DNA from: Stenotrophomonas_A sp035539015
Lineage (GTDB): Bacteria > Pseudomonadota > Gammaproteobacteria > Xanthomonadales > Xanthomonadaceae
Direction of reading: 5' to 3'
DNA: 64,000 nt
NCBI GenBank assembly: GCA_035539015.1
Contig: DATLJF010000211.1
Location: 1-64,000 of the forward strand
Positions 33,199 through 43,009 of the stretch are shown one piece after another. Both the position numbers and the translations under genes were made by a program. The stretch's first letter is position 1; each line of letters opens with the position of its first letter. Under the pieces are notes generated by a model, which saw only the letters and a program-made list of their open reading frames with translations, had not been told where the DNA came from and searched no databases.

Positions 33199-36162
33199 TC
33201 AAAAACCGAAGGCGTAGCGCAGCGACCAGGCGTGGGCGGGGTTGCTGCCCAGGCGCTGGTCGAAGGCCAGCGCAAGGCTTGCGTTGGATGCCAGGCGCGC
33301 ACCTGCGGAAACGCCCAACAGCGTCGAAGCACCCGGCGTCAACATCTGCAACGGTGCCCAGGCATCGACGCCGGTGAAGCTGGCTTGCAGCGTCTGGCCC
33401 TGTGAAGCCAGCGGCTGCTGCCATTCCGCATAGGCATTCCATGTCCAGCGAGGGCCTTCGAACGCCGTGCGCACGCCGCTGATTGCCCATGTGCGCGAGG
33501 TCTCGCCACCGTTGCTGCGCAAGCCGTAACCCAGGCCGCCAGACTCGGCGAAGGCAGGTGTCTGCACCCGCGCATATTGCAGGCCGGCATAGGGCATCAG
33601 CCGTGCGTGCGCGCCCAGGGTGATCTGGTAGCCGCTCTCCACGCCAGCGCTGGAGAATTGTCCGTCGTAGCGACTGCTGCTGCCGAACCATGCATCGCCC
33701 AGCAGCAGGTGGCGATCCAGGTCGCGCTGGTAATGGCCCGCGCCGATCTGGCCGGTGGCGTAGAAAGCGCCGCTGGACCAACCCGCATAGAGTTGCGCCT
33801 GGGTCTGGCGATCACGGCCGCGGTCGCCCAAGGCGGCAACCTGGCTGTTGCTGCGGTTCTCGCCGAAGGCATAGCCGACCACGGCCTGGCCCATGCGTAC
33901 GTCCTGGCCGACCATCCAACCTTGCAGGTCATAACCGCCGGCGCCGCTGGACTGGCCCAGCCCACCGATCTCGCGCATCCAGGCGCCGCCGATTCGGCTG
34001 CGTGCCAATGTCTCGTCCAGATGCAACGCCAGCGCGCGCCGGTTCTGGTCGATGCCATCGAATGTCGCCGCCGAAGACAGCCCATGCAGGCTGCCGGACA
34101 GGCTCTGCAGCGTGGTTTCGAATGCTTCGGCGCTGGCGCTCTGCTGGATCTTCGCTGCGCCCTGCAGCATTGCCGCCGATACGCCCACGGGCGGGGGCGA
34201 TGCATCGGCGCTGGTGCCGGCATCGATCTGCGCGAACGTGGCTTCCACCCGCGTGGCCGCCACCAGCGCGGCGGGCGTGATCGTGCCCAGGCTCTGCGCG
34301 GCAACGACCATGTTCATGCGCGACACATCGACCCAGACACTGGTGGCGCCGTAGCCGATGGTCGCTTCCAGCAGCGAGAACGCGCCACTGTTGTAGCCCA
34401 GCGAAGCGAACTGGCCGCTGACGCCGCCGTCGGCGAGCAGCACCTCGGTATGCGCGCGCGCCACATAGCCCTGCCTGGCCGAATAGAAATACAGCTTGCC
34501 GTCCAGCGCGGCGGCGCCGAGTACGTGCAGGGGATCGTTGCCGAGCTGGCTCCAGTACTCGCCATCGCTGCCCTGGGTGAACGCGCCGGCCAACGTGGTC
34601 TGCGGATAAGGGCCCGCGTAGAACACGCCATGATTGACGACATCGCCCTGCAGCCGCGACGTGACGGCCGACCCGGCGGCCGTATCGATGAACAGGCTGC
34701 CGTTGTTTTGGACCCGCCCCTGCAACGAGGCGGCCTGCACGAACAGATTGGACCCCTTGTCGACCAGCACGTCGGAGGCGAACTGATCACTGAGTACCAC
34801 CTGCGCGTTGCCGCTGAGGTGCAATCCACCAACGAAACTGTTGTTGCCGCTGAGCCACAGCCGGGCGTCGCTACCATCATTGCGCAACGCCACGCCGGCG
34901 CCGTCGACGGTGAGGCCACCAGTGCCGCTGATGCCATTGCTCCAGCTGTCCTGGCGCCCGGCCGGCAACACCACGCGCACGTCGCCCCAATCGAACTTGC
35001 CGGGTCCCTTCAGCGCCTTGGCGACGTTGAGCAGGCCATAGCCGAAGGTCGCATCCACCCCGGGCGTGCCCAGGTCGGTGGCGGTGCCCAACAAGGTTTG
35101 CCGCACCAGGTCGTTGCTGAAATACGGAAATTTCTGCCACACCACCGCCGCAGCGCCCGACACCAGCGGCGCGGCATAGGAGGTGCCGCTGCCGTACCAA
35201 TACGTGGGACTGCCGGCGGTGTCGTTGGTGCCGGTGAACATCACCGTGCCCGGCGCGACCAGGCAGTAGCGCATGGCGATGCCGCACGCGTTGGAATAGG
35301 ACTCCAGGCGGGTCGGCGTGGATGTGTCCAGCGCCGCCACGGTCAGCCAGCCACGCTCCAGGTCGGCCGCAGGCAACGTGCCGCCGGGTCCGGGCTGGCT
35401 GGGCAGCGCGGCCATGTCAGAGGGGCTGGCCTGCGCATCGTTGCCGGCCGCGAACACCACCAGCCCACCATTGCTGGCAATGAAGGGTCGGTATTCGGCG
35501 GCGATCGCAGCGGTGGCGGCCGGGTTGGTCCAGTACAGGCCACCCCAGGAATTGTTCATGACCTTGACCCCGGCGGCGATCAGGTCGTCATGGATCGGCG
35601 CCAGCCCCAACGCACCATCGACTTCATTGCCCTGGCCCGAGCCGTCATCCTCTGGCGCCTTGTCGGCAATGATCCGCGCCGAAACGATCTGCGCGCCCGG
35701 CGCAACGCCGCCAGGCCAGATGCCGAACGTCTTGCCCGCGGCCAGTTGCGCGACCGTGGTGCCGTGGCCGACCACGTCGTCGACGGCAGTGTTGTTGGCG
35801 CGTGGATCCAGATAGGTGTAGTTGGCGACCACCCTGCCCTGCAACGCCGGATGATTGCGATTGACGCCGCTGTCGACCACGCCGATGCGCACGCCGCTAC
35901 CGTCGTAGCCGCTCGTGCCCAGGCCCTGTGCATTGATCAGCGACAAGTGCGCATTGACTGCCGGCTGTGGCGGCGGCGGAGGCGAGGTGGGTGGCGGGGG
36001 TGAGGTCGGCGGCGGCGGCGGCGGCGGCGGCGCCACTGGCGGCGAAGTCGGCGGCGCGTCCGAGCGCGTATTGCCGCCTCCACCACCGCCGCCGCAGGCG
36101 CTCAGCGCCAAGGCCAGCGCCGAAGCGAGCAACGTCGTTCTTGCGAGCAACACCTTGTTCAT
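33199..36162 (-). CDS. Lipoprotein-type autotransporter subtilisin-like protease (AT2)
   Basis: 987 residues from ATG 36162; the frame extends to 36237, but this start gives a clean lipoprotein signal with lipobox LSAC (C23). A Gly7 run and a Pro/Ser/Thr tract (about 37-67) follow. S8 triad: D97 (VVDSGVNRNHP), H133 (VVGHGTTVA) and S328 (GSGTSYAAPLV). After a beta-helix region (about 410-680) comes an autotransporter barrel (about 720-987) ending in Phe (LRYAFGF). Lipidated autotransporter subtilases are known (Neisseria NalP/AspA type). It is only 20-25% similar to AT1 by eye outside the active site, and the two bracket a 2.4 kb segment. Confidence 0.92.
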   Translation of the reverse strand: MNKVLLARTTLLASALALALSACGGGGGGGNTRSDAPPTSPPVAPPPPPPPPTSPPPPTSPPPPPQPAVNAHLSLINAQGLGTSGYDGSGVRIGVVDSGVNRNHPALQGRVVANYTYLDPRANNTAVDDVVGHGTTVAQLAAGKTFGIWPGGVAPGAQIVSARIIADKAPEDDGSGQGNEVDGALGLAPIHDDLIAAGVKVMNNSWGGLYWTNPAATAAIAAEYRPFIASNGGLVVFAAGNDAQASPSDMAALPSQPGPGGTLPAADLERGWLTVAALDTSTPTRLESYSNACGIAMRYCLVAPGTVMFTGTNDTAGSPTYWYGSGTSYAAPLVSGAAAVVWQKFPYFSNDLVRQTLLGTATDLGTPGVDATFGYGLLNVAKALKGPGKFDWGDVRVVLPAGRQDSWSNGISGTGGLTVDGAGVALRNDGSDARLWLSGNNSFVGGLHLSGNAQVVLSDQFASDVLVDKGSNLFVQAASLQGRVQNNGSLFIDTAAGSAVTSRLQGDVVNHGVFYAGPYPQTTLAGAFTQGSDGEYWSQLGNDPLHVLGAAALDGKLYFYSARQGYVARAHTEVLLADGGVSGQFASLGYNSGAFSLLEATIGYGATSVWVDVSRMNMVVAAQSLGTITPAALVAATRVEATFAQIDAGTSADASPPPVGVSAAMLQGAAKIQQSASAEAFETTLQSLSGSLHGLSSAATFDGIDQNRRALALHLDETLARSRIGGAWMREIGGLGQSSGAGGYDLQGWMVGQDVRMGQAVVGYAFGENRSNSQVAALGDRGRDRQTQAQLYAGWSSGAFYATGQIGAGHYQRDLDRHLLLGDAWFGSSSRYDGQFSSAGVESGYQITLGAHARLMPYAGLQYARVQTPAFAESGGLGYGLRSNGGETSRTWAISGVRTAFEGPRWTWNAYAEWQQPLASQGQTLQASFTGVDAWAPLQMLTPGASTLLGVSAGARLASNASLALAFDQRLGSNPAHAWSLRYAFGF

Positions 36163-36320
36163 GAACCGCGTCCCCCGACGCATTGACCCCACCCCTTCTA
36201 TACGTGATCCAACGGCAAATGTCTCGCCCGCCGGCATGTCGGAACAAGGGCTGGCAAAGCGCTTGGCGGGAACACCGCGCGCGGCCGATAATCGGCGTAC
36301 TTTCCCAGGTATCCGCTCCC

Positions 36321-37496
<1,176 letters not shown>

Positions 37497-37538
37497 TTGG
37501 GGTTCACACCCCCAAGTAAAAGATGAATGCGGGTAAGC

Positions 37539-37566
37539 TTGACACGCGTCTTGGGCTTGTCATCAT
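37539..37566 (+). promoter_or_regulatory. Sigma-70-like promoter for lipoprotein 1
   Basis: TTGACA (37539-37544, perfect -35), a 16-base spacer and CATCAT (37561-37566, 4 of 6 to the -10 consensus), 53 bases before the ATG of the alanine-rich lipoprotein. Inference from consensus only. Confidence 0.5.
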
Positions 37567-37618
37567 GTTGGGGGCGCGCAATAGCGCGTTGCCTAACTAA
37601 CGACGAGGATAGACACAC

Positions 37619-37960
37619 ATGAGCATCAACAAGCTGCTGATCGCGATGGCTCTGGGCCTGGCCCTGACCGCCTGCTCGAAGCCGGAACAGGCGCAGGACG
37701 CCGCTGCTTCGGCCAACGAAGCCGCCACCGACGCCCAGGCCGCTGCCGACCAGGCCGCTGCTTCCGGCGCCCAGACCGCCGACGCTGCCCAGGCTGCTGC
37801 TGACACGGCTGCTACCGCTGCCGACACCGCTGCCGACGCTGCTCAGGCTGCTACCGCCGCCAGCACCGACGCTGCTGCCGACAAGGCTGCCGACACCGCC
37901 AAGGCTGCGGAAGACACCGCTGACCAGGCCAAGGACGCTGCTGAAGAAGCCAAGAAGTAA
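37619..37960 (+). CDS. Alanine-rich lipoprotein 1
   Basis: 113 residues. Lipoprotein signal with lipobox LTAC (C19), then almost entirely Ala with regularly spaced D, E, K, T, Q (AAADTAATAADTAADAAQAA). This predicts a long helix or coiled coil of the Lpp/DUF type, likely in the periplasm. Ribosome binding site GAGGA, 9 bases before ATG. An intrinsic terminator follows. It resembles lipoprotein 2 just downstream. Confidence 0.85.
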   Translation: MSINKLLIAMALGLALTACSKPEQAQDAAASANEAATDAQAAADQAAASGAQTADAAQAAADTAATAADTAADAAQAATAASTDAAADKAADTAKAAEDTADQAKDAAEEAKK

Positions 37961-37991
37961 TAACTTCTTCGCCTCTGGCAAGTCTGAGAAA

Positions 37992-38020
37992 GCCGCCGGG
38001 CAACCGGCGGCTTTTTCTTT
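37992..38020 (+). terminator. Intrinsic terminator after lipoprotein 1
   Basis: GCCGCCGG-GCAA-CCGGCGGC, an 8-bp stem with tetraloop, followed by TTTTTCTTT; flanking AA/TT extends the stem. The clearest rho-independent terminator on the plus strand of the window. Confidence 0.9.
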
Positions 38021-38108
38021 GTGCGGCCCGCTAAGGCGCGTTGCATTCACGTGGCCCACTACGGCCGCCGGACTAAGCTCGGCCTCCCATGACTTCACTG
38101 GAGTTCCG

Positions 38109-38480
38109 ATGCGTATCCAGACTTCTTTGCTGAGCGGTGCCGTGCTGATGCTGTCGTTGGCGGCCTGCCAGGGCCCGCAGGCCGAGCAGGCCAAGCGCGA
38201 CGCGGCCTCGGCCGCCAACAATGCCGCCGCCGCCACCGACCAGGCTGCTGACCGCGCCGCCGCCAAGACCCGGGCCGCTTCCGAGCGCGCTTCGGCCTAT
38301 GCGCAGGACGCCGCCCAGGATGCCTCGGTCGCCGCCAACCGCGCCGGCGATGCCACCCGCGACGCCGCTGCCCGTGCAGCGGATGCCACTGCCGATGCCG
38401 CGCAGACCACCGCCGATAAAGCGCGCACCATGGCCGAGAAGGCGGATCAAGCGGCGAAGGACGACGACACGCACCGTTGA
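38109..38480 (+). CDS. Alanine-rich lipoprotein 2
   Basis: 123 residues from ATG 38109 (GGAG 6 bases upstream). Lipobox LAAC (C20), then an Ala/Asp/Arg/Lys-rich helical stretch (AANNAAAATDQAADRAAAKT) like lipoprotein 1 but more basic. Probable tandem paralogue. It has its own start region after the terminator at 38020. It is convergent with aidB. The stop lies 19 bases from the aidB end, with no clear hairpin between. Confidence 0.82.
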   Translation: MRIQTSLLSGAVLMLSLAACQGPQAEQAKRDAASAANNAAAATDQAADRAAAKTRAASERASAYAQDAAQDASVAANRAGDATRDAAARAADATADAAQTTADKARTMAEKADQAAKDDDTHR

Positions 38481-38499
38481 CCGCCTCGCTGAAGGTGCT

Positions 38500-40137
38500 T
38501 CACGGCATTGCGCGCGCCAACACCGCGTCCACCGGCGCCGCGTCCGGCAGCGTGCCAAACGCCAGCCCATGGTCGCCGGCCAGGCGCGTAGCGACAAAAG
38601 CAGCGGCAGCCGGGCTGCCGCTGCGCAACAACAACCCGGCCTGCAGCGCCAACACGCAATGCTCGGCGACCCGCCGCGCCGAAAATTCATCGGCGCCGCT
38701 GGCCAACTCCGTGCGCACCCGCGCGATCGCGGCGGCATAGCCGGGCGTTGCGTCGCCGGCAAGTTCCAGCTCCGCCAATAATGCTTGTAGGGCCTTCGGT
38801 TCGCGCCCCAGCGCACGCAGCACGTCCAGGCACTGGATATTGCCGCTGCCCTCCCAGATCGAGTTGAGCGGCGCCTGTCGATACAGCCGCGGCATGATCG
38901 ATTCTTCCACGTAGCCGGCCCCACCCAGGCATTCCTGCGCCTCGTTGACGAAGGCCGGCGCACGCCGGCAGAGCCAGTATTTCCCCAGCGCAGTGGCCAC
39001 GCGAGCGAACGCCGCTTCGCCGGCATCGCGGGGCGCGCGATCCACTGCGCGCGCCACGCGCAGCGCCAATACCGTCGCCGCCTCCGATTCGATCGCCAGG
39101 TCGGCCAGTACATTGGCCATCAACGGGTGCTCGACCAGGCGACGACCGAAGCTGCGGCGATGGCGCGCATGGTGCAGCGCCTGCAGCAGCGCCATGCGCA
39201 TCTCGGCCGCAGCGCCGAGCATGCAGTCCAGCCGGGTCATCATCACCATCGGGATGATCGTCGCCACGCCGCGGCCTTCCTCGCCGATGCGGCGCGCCCA
39301 GGCGCCACAGAACTCGACCTCGCTGGAGGCATTGGACCAATCGCCGAGCTTGTCCTTCAGGCGCATCAACCGGAACGCATTGCGACGGCCATCGTCCAGG
39401 CGCCGCGGCATCAGCAGGCAGGTCAAGCCCGCCGGTGCCTGCGCCAGCACCAGGAAGCCATCGGACATGGGCGCGGAGAAGAACCATTTGTGGCCGACCA
39501 GCGCATAGGCGCCCTCCTCGCCGAGGGGCGTGGCGACGGTCGCGTTGGCGCGCACGTCCGAGCCGCCCTGCTTTTCAGTCATGCCCATTCCCAGCGTGAT
39601 ACCGGCCTTCGCGGCGATGGGCACATCGGCGGCGGCGTAGACCGGCTCGGCCGCCTTGCGGGTCCATTCGGCCACGCCGGGGTCCTGCCGCAACACGGCC
39701 ACGCCGGCGTGGGTCATCGTCAACGGGCAACTGGTACCGGCCTCGGCCTGGTGGTGCAGATAGCTCAACGCCGCGCGCGCCACGTGCGCGCCGGGCGTGG
39801 CCGCATGCCAGGAAAGCCCGGCCACGCCGTGCTGCTTGGCCAGGTCCATGAGCTGGTGGTAAGCCGGGTGGAATTCGACCACGTCGATGCGGTGACCCTG
39901 GGCGTCGTGCGTGCGTAGCCGCGGACGGTCGCGGTTGGCATCGAAGCCGAGGCGGTAGAGCGCATCGCCGGCCAGCGCGCCGTAGGACGCCAGGATCGGC
40001 AGGAAGCCCTCGCCGCCCTCGCGCGCGACGGCTTCGCGCAGCACCCCGTCCTCGCCCCACAGATCGCGCGGCGCGAACGGCGGTGGCTGGTTTTCCACCC
40101 GGTGCGTCTCGAACGAAGGAACGTCGGTGGACGACAT
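38500..40137 (-). CDS. aidB: AidB-type acyl-CoA dehydrogenase
   Basis: 545 residues from ATG 40137 (GGGAG upstream); the open frame extends over the opposite nuclease gene and is a shadow there. Close match in layout to E. coli AidB (541): LREAVAREGG, LIGMGMTEKQGGSD-like ITLGMGMTEKQGGSDV near 180, VGHKWFFSAPMSD, LKDKLGDWSNASSEVEF and YVEESIMPRLYRQAPLNSIW. It is a flavoprotein of the Ada response in E. coli, binding DNA and thought to protect or repair alkylated DNA. Promoter region is shared with the divergent DNA-repair cassette (90 bases). Confidence 0.94.
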   Translation of the reverse strand: MSSTDVPSFETHRVENQPPPFAPRDLWGEDGVLREAVAREGGEGFLPILASYGALAGDALYRLGFDANRDRPRLRTHDAQGHRIDVVEFHPAYHQLMDLAKQHGVAGLSWHAATPGAHVARAALSYLHHQAEAGTSCPLTMTHAGVAVLRQDPGVAEWTRKAAEPVYAAADVPIAAKAGITLGMGMTEKQGGSDVRANATVATPLGEEGAYALVGHKWFFSAPMSDGFLVLAQAPAGLTCLLMPRRLDDGRRNAFRLMRLKDKLGDWSNASSEVEFCGAWARRIGEEGRGVATIIPMVMMTRLDCMLGAAAEMRMALLQALHHARHRRSFGRRLVEHPLMANVLADLAIESEAATVLALRVARAVDRAPRDAGEAAFARVATALGKYWLCRRAPAFVNEAQECLGGAGYVEESIMPRLYRQAPLNSIWEGSGNIQCLDVLRALGREPKALQALLAELELAGDATPGYAAAIARVRTELASGADEFSARRVAEHCVLALQAGLLLRSGSPAAAAFVATRLAGDHGLAFGTLPDAAPVDAVLARAMP

Positions 40138-40227
40138 GAACGACTCCCGCGGCGAACTGCCGTCATTGTGACGCATTGCCAGGGGGGGTTCTCGTCGCCT
40201 CCACGCGCCGGCGGCGACAGTAGCGCC

Positions 40228-41229
40228 ATGGCCAGCACGCGCGACCTGGTGGTGATGCGTCCCGAAGGGCTCTACTGCCCGGCGGGCGATTTCTACATCG
40301 ACCCCTGGCGCCCGGTGCCACGGGCGGTCATCACCCATGGCCACGGCGACCACGCCCGCGGCGGCATGGGACGCTATGACTGCCTGAGTGATGGCCTGCC
40401 GATCCTGCACTGGCGCCTGGGCCAGCAGGATTACCACGCGCATGCGCCGGGCCAGCCGTTCGAGCTGGGACGCGCACGCGTATCGCTGCATCCGGCCGGC
40501 CACGTGCTCGGTTCGGCACAGGTCCGCATCGAGGCCGACGGCCAGGTCTGGGTCGCTTCGGGCGACTACAAGCGCCAGCCTGATCCGACTTGCGCGCCAT
40601 TCGAGCCGGTGCCCTGCGATGTGTTCATCACCGAAGCCACCTTCGCCCTGCCGGTGTATCGCTGGCCGCAGACCGCGGCGGTGGTCGATGACATCGTGCG
40701 CTGGCGCCGCGACTGCGCCGAGCGCGGCGAGACCGCGGTGCTGTACTGCTACGCCCTGGGCAAGGCGCAACGCGTGTTGGCCGAGCTCGATGGCCGCGGC
40801 GAGCCGCCGGTGTTGTTGCACGGCGCCATCGCCGCCGGTGTGGCGGTCTATCGCCAGGCCGGCATCGCGATGATCGAGACCGAAGCGGTCTCCGAGCAGC
40901 CGCGTGGACAGGACGCGGCCGGGCGGCTGGTGATGGCGCCACCGTCGGCCGCCGGCAGCGCCTGGTTGCGGCGCTTTCGCCACGCCCAGCAAGGATTCGC
41001 TTCGGGCTGGATGCGCATTCGCGGCAACCGCCGCCGGCGCAACTACGACCGCGGCTTCGTGGTGTCCGACCATGCCGACTGGCCGGCGCTGCTGCAGACC
41101 ATCGCGCAGACCGGTGCGCGCCGGGTCATCGCCACGCACGGGAACACCGATGCGTTGGTACGCCACCTGTGCGAGCACGGCACTGCCGCCGAATCTTTCC
41201 GCACTGCTTATGGCGAGGAGGACGCATGA
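40228..41229 (+). CDS. Ligase-associated MBL-fold DNA nuclease
   Basis: 333 residues from ATG 40228. Metallo-beta-lactamase/beta-CASP-like ligands: H37-x-H39-x-D41-H42 (THGHGDHARGG), HPAGHVLGS near 85 and VVSDHADWP near 275. This is the exonuclease of the four-gene ligase-associated DNA damage cassette (Exo-Lig-Lhr-MPE) studied in Pseudomonas putida. It is first in the operon; its stop overlaps the next small ORF by 4 bases (ATGA). Confidence 0.93.
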   Translation: MASTRDLVVMRPEGLYCPAGDFYIDPWRPVPRAVITHGHGDHARGGMGRYDCLSDGLPILHWRLGQQDYHAHAPGQPFELGRARVSLHPAGHVLGSAQVRIEADGQVWVASGDYKRQPDPTCAPFEPVPCDVFITEATFALPVYRWPQTAAVVDDIVRWRRDCAERGETAVLYCYALGKAQRVLAELDGRGEPPVLLHGAIAAGVAVYRQAGIAMIETEAVSEQPRGQDAAGRLVMAPPSAAGSAWLRRFRHAQQGFASGWMRIRGNRRRRNYDRGFVVSDHADWPALLQTIAQTGARRVIATHGNTDALVRHLCEHGTAAESFRTAYGEEDA

Positions 41230-41408
41230 ACGTATTCGCCCGCCGCCGCCTGCGCGCCACGCACGGCGGCGCGCTGACCGGCGCCAAGGTGTTCCGGCGC
41301 GAGGCGCTCGGCTTCCGCCTGCGCTGCACGCCGACGCCAGCGGCCGCACTGGACGCCTTCACCCGCCGCGCGCTGGCCCTGCGCCGCCCTGAGGGTCCCC
41401 AGGCTTGA
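41226..41408 (+). CDS. Unrecognised 60-residue ORF within the DNA-repair operon
   Basis: ATG 41226 overlaps the nuclease stop (ATGA) and its own stop overlaps the TTG start of the ligase (TTGA). GAGGAGGA lies just upstream. The product is very basic (MNVFARRRLRATHGGALTGA, 11 or more Arg) with a predicted helix FTRRALALRRP and one Cys. No family is recognised. The two 4-base junctions argue strongly that it is translated, as a short linker gene; a role such as DNA or protein binding is only a guess. The alternative is a translation-coupling spacer without function. Confidence 0.6.
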   Translation: MNVFARRRLRATHGGALTGAKVFRREALGFRLRCTPTPAAALDAFTRRALALRRPEGPQA

Positions 41409-43009
41409 AGCGTTTCGCCGCGCTGTTCCGGGAGCTGGACCGCAGCACCGGTACCGGTGACAAGCGCGCCGCGCTGGTCGCCTATTTCCGCGATGCGCCA
41501 CCGGCCGATGCGGCCTGGGCGCTGTACCTGCTCAGTGGCGGCAAGATCACCAGCGCGCGCCAGCGCATTGCCAGCACCGGCGAACTGCGCGAATGGATCA
41601 CGGCCACCGCCGGCATTGCCGACTGGCTGGTCGCCGATAGCTACGACCATGTCGGCGACCTCGCCGAAACGCTGGCGCTGCTGCTCGACGACCCACCGGG
41701 CACCAGCGAGGACGTGGCGTTGTCGACCTGGATCGAACAGCGCCTGCTGCCGGTGGCCAACGCACCGGTCGAGGTGCGTCGCGCCGTGGTCGAGGCGGCC
41801 TGGCGCACGCTGGATTTCGAACAGCGCCTGCTGTTCAACAAACTGCTGACCGGCGCGTTGCGCGTGGGCGTCTCGCAGCGCTTGGTGCAACAGGCCCTGG
41901 CCGAACTGTCGGGCCTGGACATCGCGCGCATCGCCCAACGCATGCTCGGCAGCTGGGCGCCGACGCCGGCGTTCCTCGCCGACCTGTTGTCGCCGGATGA
42001 ACTGGAGAGCGACCGTCAACAACCCTACCCGTTCTTCCTGGCCTCGCCATTGGAAGGCAGCCACGAGGCGCTCGGCGATATTGCGCACTGGGTGCTGGAA
42101 TGGAAGTGGGATGGCATTCGCCTGCAACTGATCCGGCGTGGCGAGGAGGTCGCGCTGTGGTCGCGCGGCGAGGAACGCCTGGATGGCCGTTTCCCGGAGA
42201 TCGAGCGCGCCGCCGCGGCACTGCCGCCGGGTACGGTGATCGATGGCGAACTGCTGGCCTGGCGCATCGACCAACCGCAACCGTTGCCGTTCGCGGCATT
42301 GCAGACGCGCATCCAGCGCCTGCGGCCCGGGCCCAAAACCCTGGCCGAAGCGCCGGCGCGCGTGATTGCCTACGACCTGCTGGAACTGGCCGGCGAAGAC
42401 CTGCGCGAACGCCCACTGCGCGAGCGCCGCGCCTTGCTCGAGGGCGTGCTGGCCACCTTGGGCGATCCGCACCTGGTCGCCTCGCCGCTGGTCCAGGCGA
42501 ACGATTGGGAGGAAGCGGCGACCCAACGCCTGGAGGCGCGCGAACGCGGCGTCGAAGGCCTGATGCTCAAGCGTGCTGATTCGCCCTATCGCGCCGGTCG
42601 CCGCCGTGGCGACTGGTGGAAGTGGAAGATCGACCCGCTGACGATCGACGCAGTGCTGATCTACGCGCAGGCGGGCCATGGCCGCCGCAGCACGCTGTAC
42701 ACCGACTACACCTTCGGCCTGTGGCATGAAGGCGCATTGGTGCCGGTCGCCAAGGCCTATTCGGGCCTGGATGATCGCGAGATCCTCGACCTCGACCGCT
42801 GGATCCGCGCGCATACCACCGAGCGCTTCGGCCCAGTGCGTGCGGTGACGCCAGAGCACGTGTTCGAACTGGGTTTCGAAGCGGTCAATGCCAGCAAGCG
42901 CCACAAGTCCGGGATCGCGGTGCGCTTTCCGCGCATCCTGCGCTGGCGCCACGACAAGCGCCCGCCGGAGGCCGACACCTTGTCCGCATTGCAGGCGCTG
43001 GCGCAATGA
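41405..43009 (+). CDS. ATP-dependent DNA ligase (ligase-associated cassette)
   Basis: 534 residues with a TTG start at 41405 (MKRFAALFRELD). The N-terminal DNA-binding domain (about 1-200) includes LYLLSGGKITSARQR. Nucleotidyl-lysine motif EWKWDGIRLQ with K234. Motifs IDGELLAW, EGLMLKR and WWKWKID follow in order, then an OB domain. The family works with the MBL nuclease and Lhr helicase in gap or end repair. It overlaps the helicase start by 4 bases (ATGA). Confidence 0.95.
   Translation: MKRFAALFRELDRSTGTGDKRAALVAYFRDAPPADAAWALYLLSGGKITSARQRIASTGELREWITATAGIADWLVADSYDHVGDLAETLALLLDDPPGTSEDVALSTWIEQRLLPVANAPVEVRRAVVEAAWRTLDFEQRLLFNKLLTGALRVGVSQRLVQQALAELSGLDIARIAQRMLGSWAPTPAFLADLLSPDELESDRQQPYPFFLASPLEGSHEALGDIAHWVLEWKWDGIRLQLIRRGEEVALWSRGEERLDGRFPEIERAAAALPPGTVIDGELLAWRIDQPQPLPFAALQTRIQRLRPGPKTLAEAPARVIAYDLLELAGEDLRERPLRERRALLEGVLATLGDPHLVASPLVQANDWEEAATQRLEARERGVEGLMLKRADSPYRAGRRRGDWWKWKIDPLTIDAVLIYAQAGHGRRSTLYTDYTFGLWHEGALVPVAKAYSGLDDREILDLDRWIRAHTTERFGPVRAVTPEHVFELGFEAVNASKRHKSGIAVRFPRILRWRHDKRPPEADTLSALQALAQ

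Noticed and set aside
33577..36003. 808-codon open frame on the plus strand
   Set aside because: Antisense to AT2; composition is that of a shadow of Ser/Gly/Ala-rich beta sequence.
35985..36060. Low-complexity GGCGGC repeats suggesting a microsatellite
   Set aside because: They encode the Pro/Gly linker of the lipoprotein autotransporter in frame, so they are coding. Length variation remains possible but nothing shows it.
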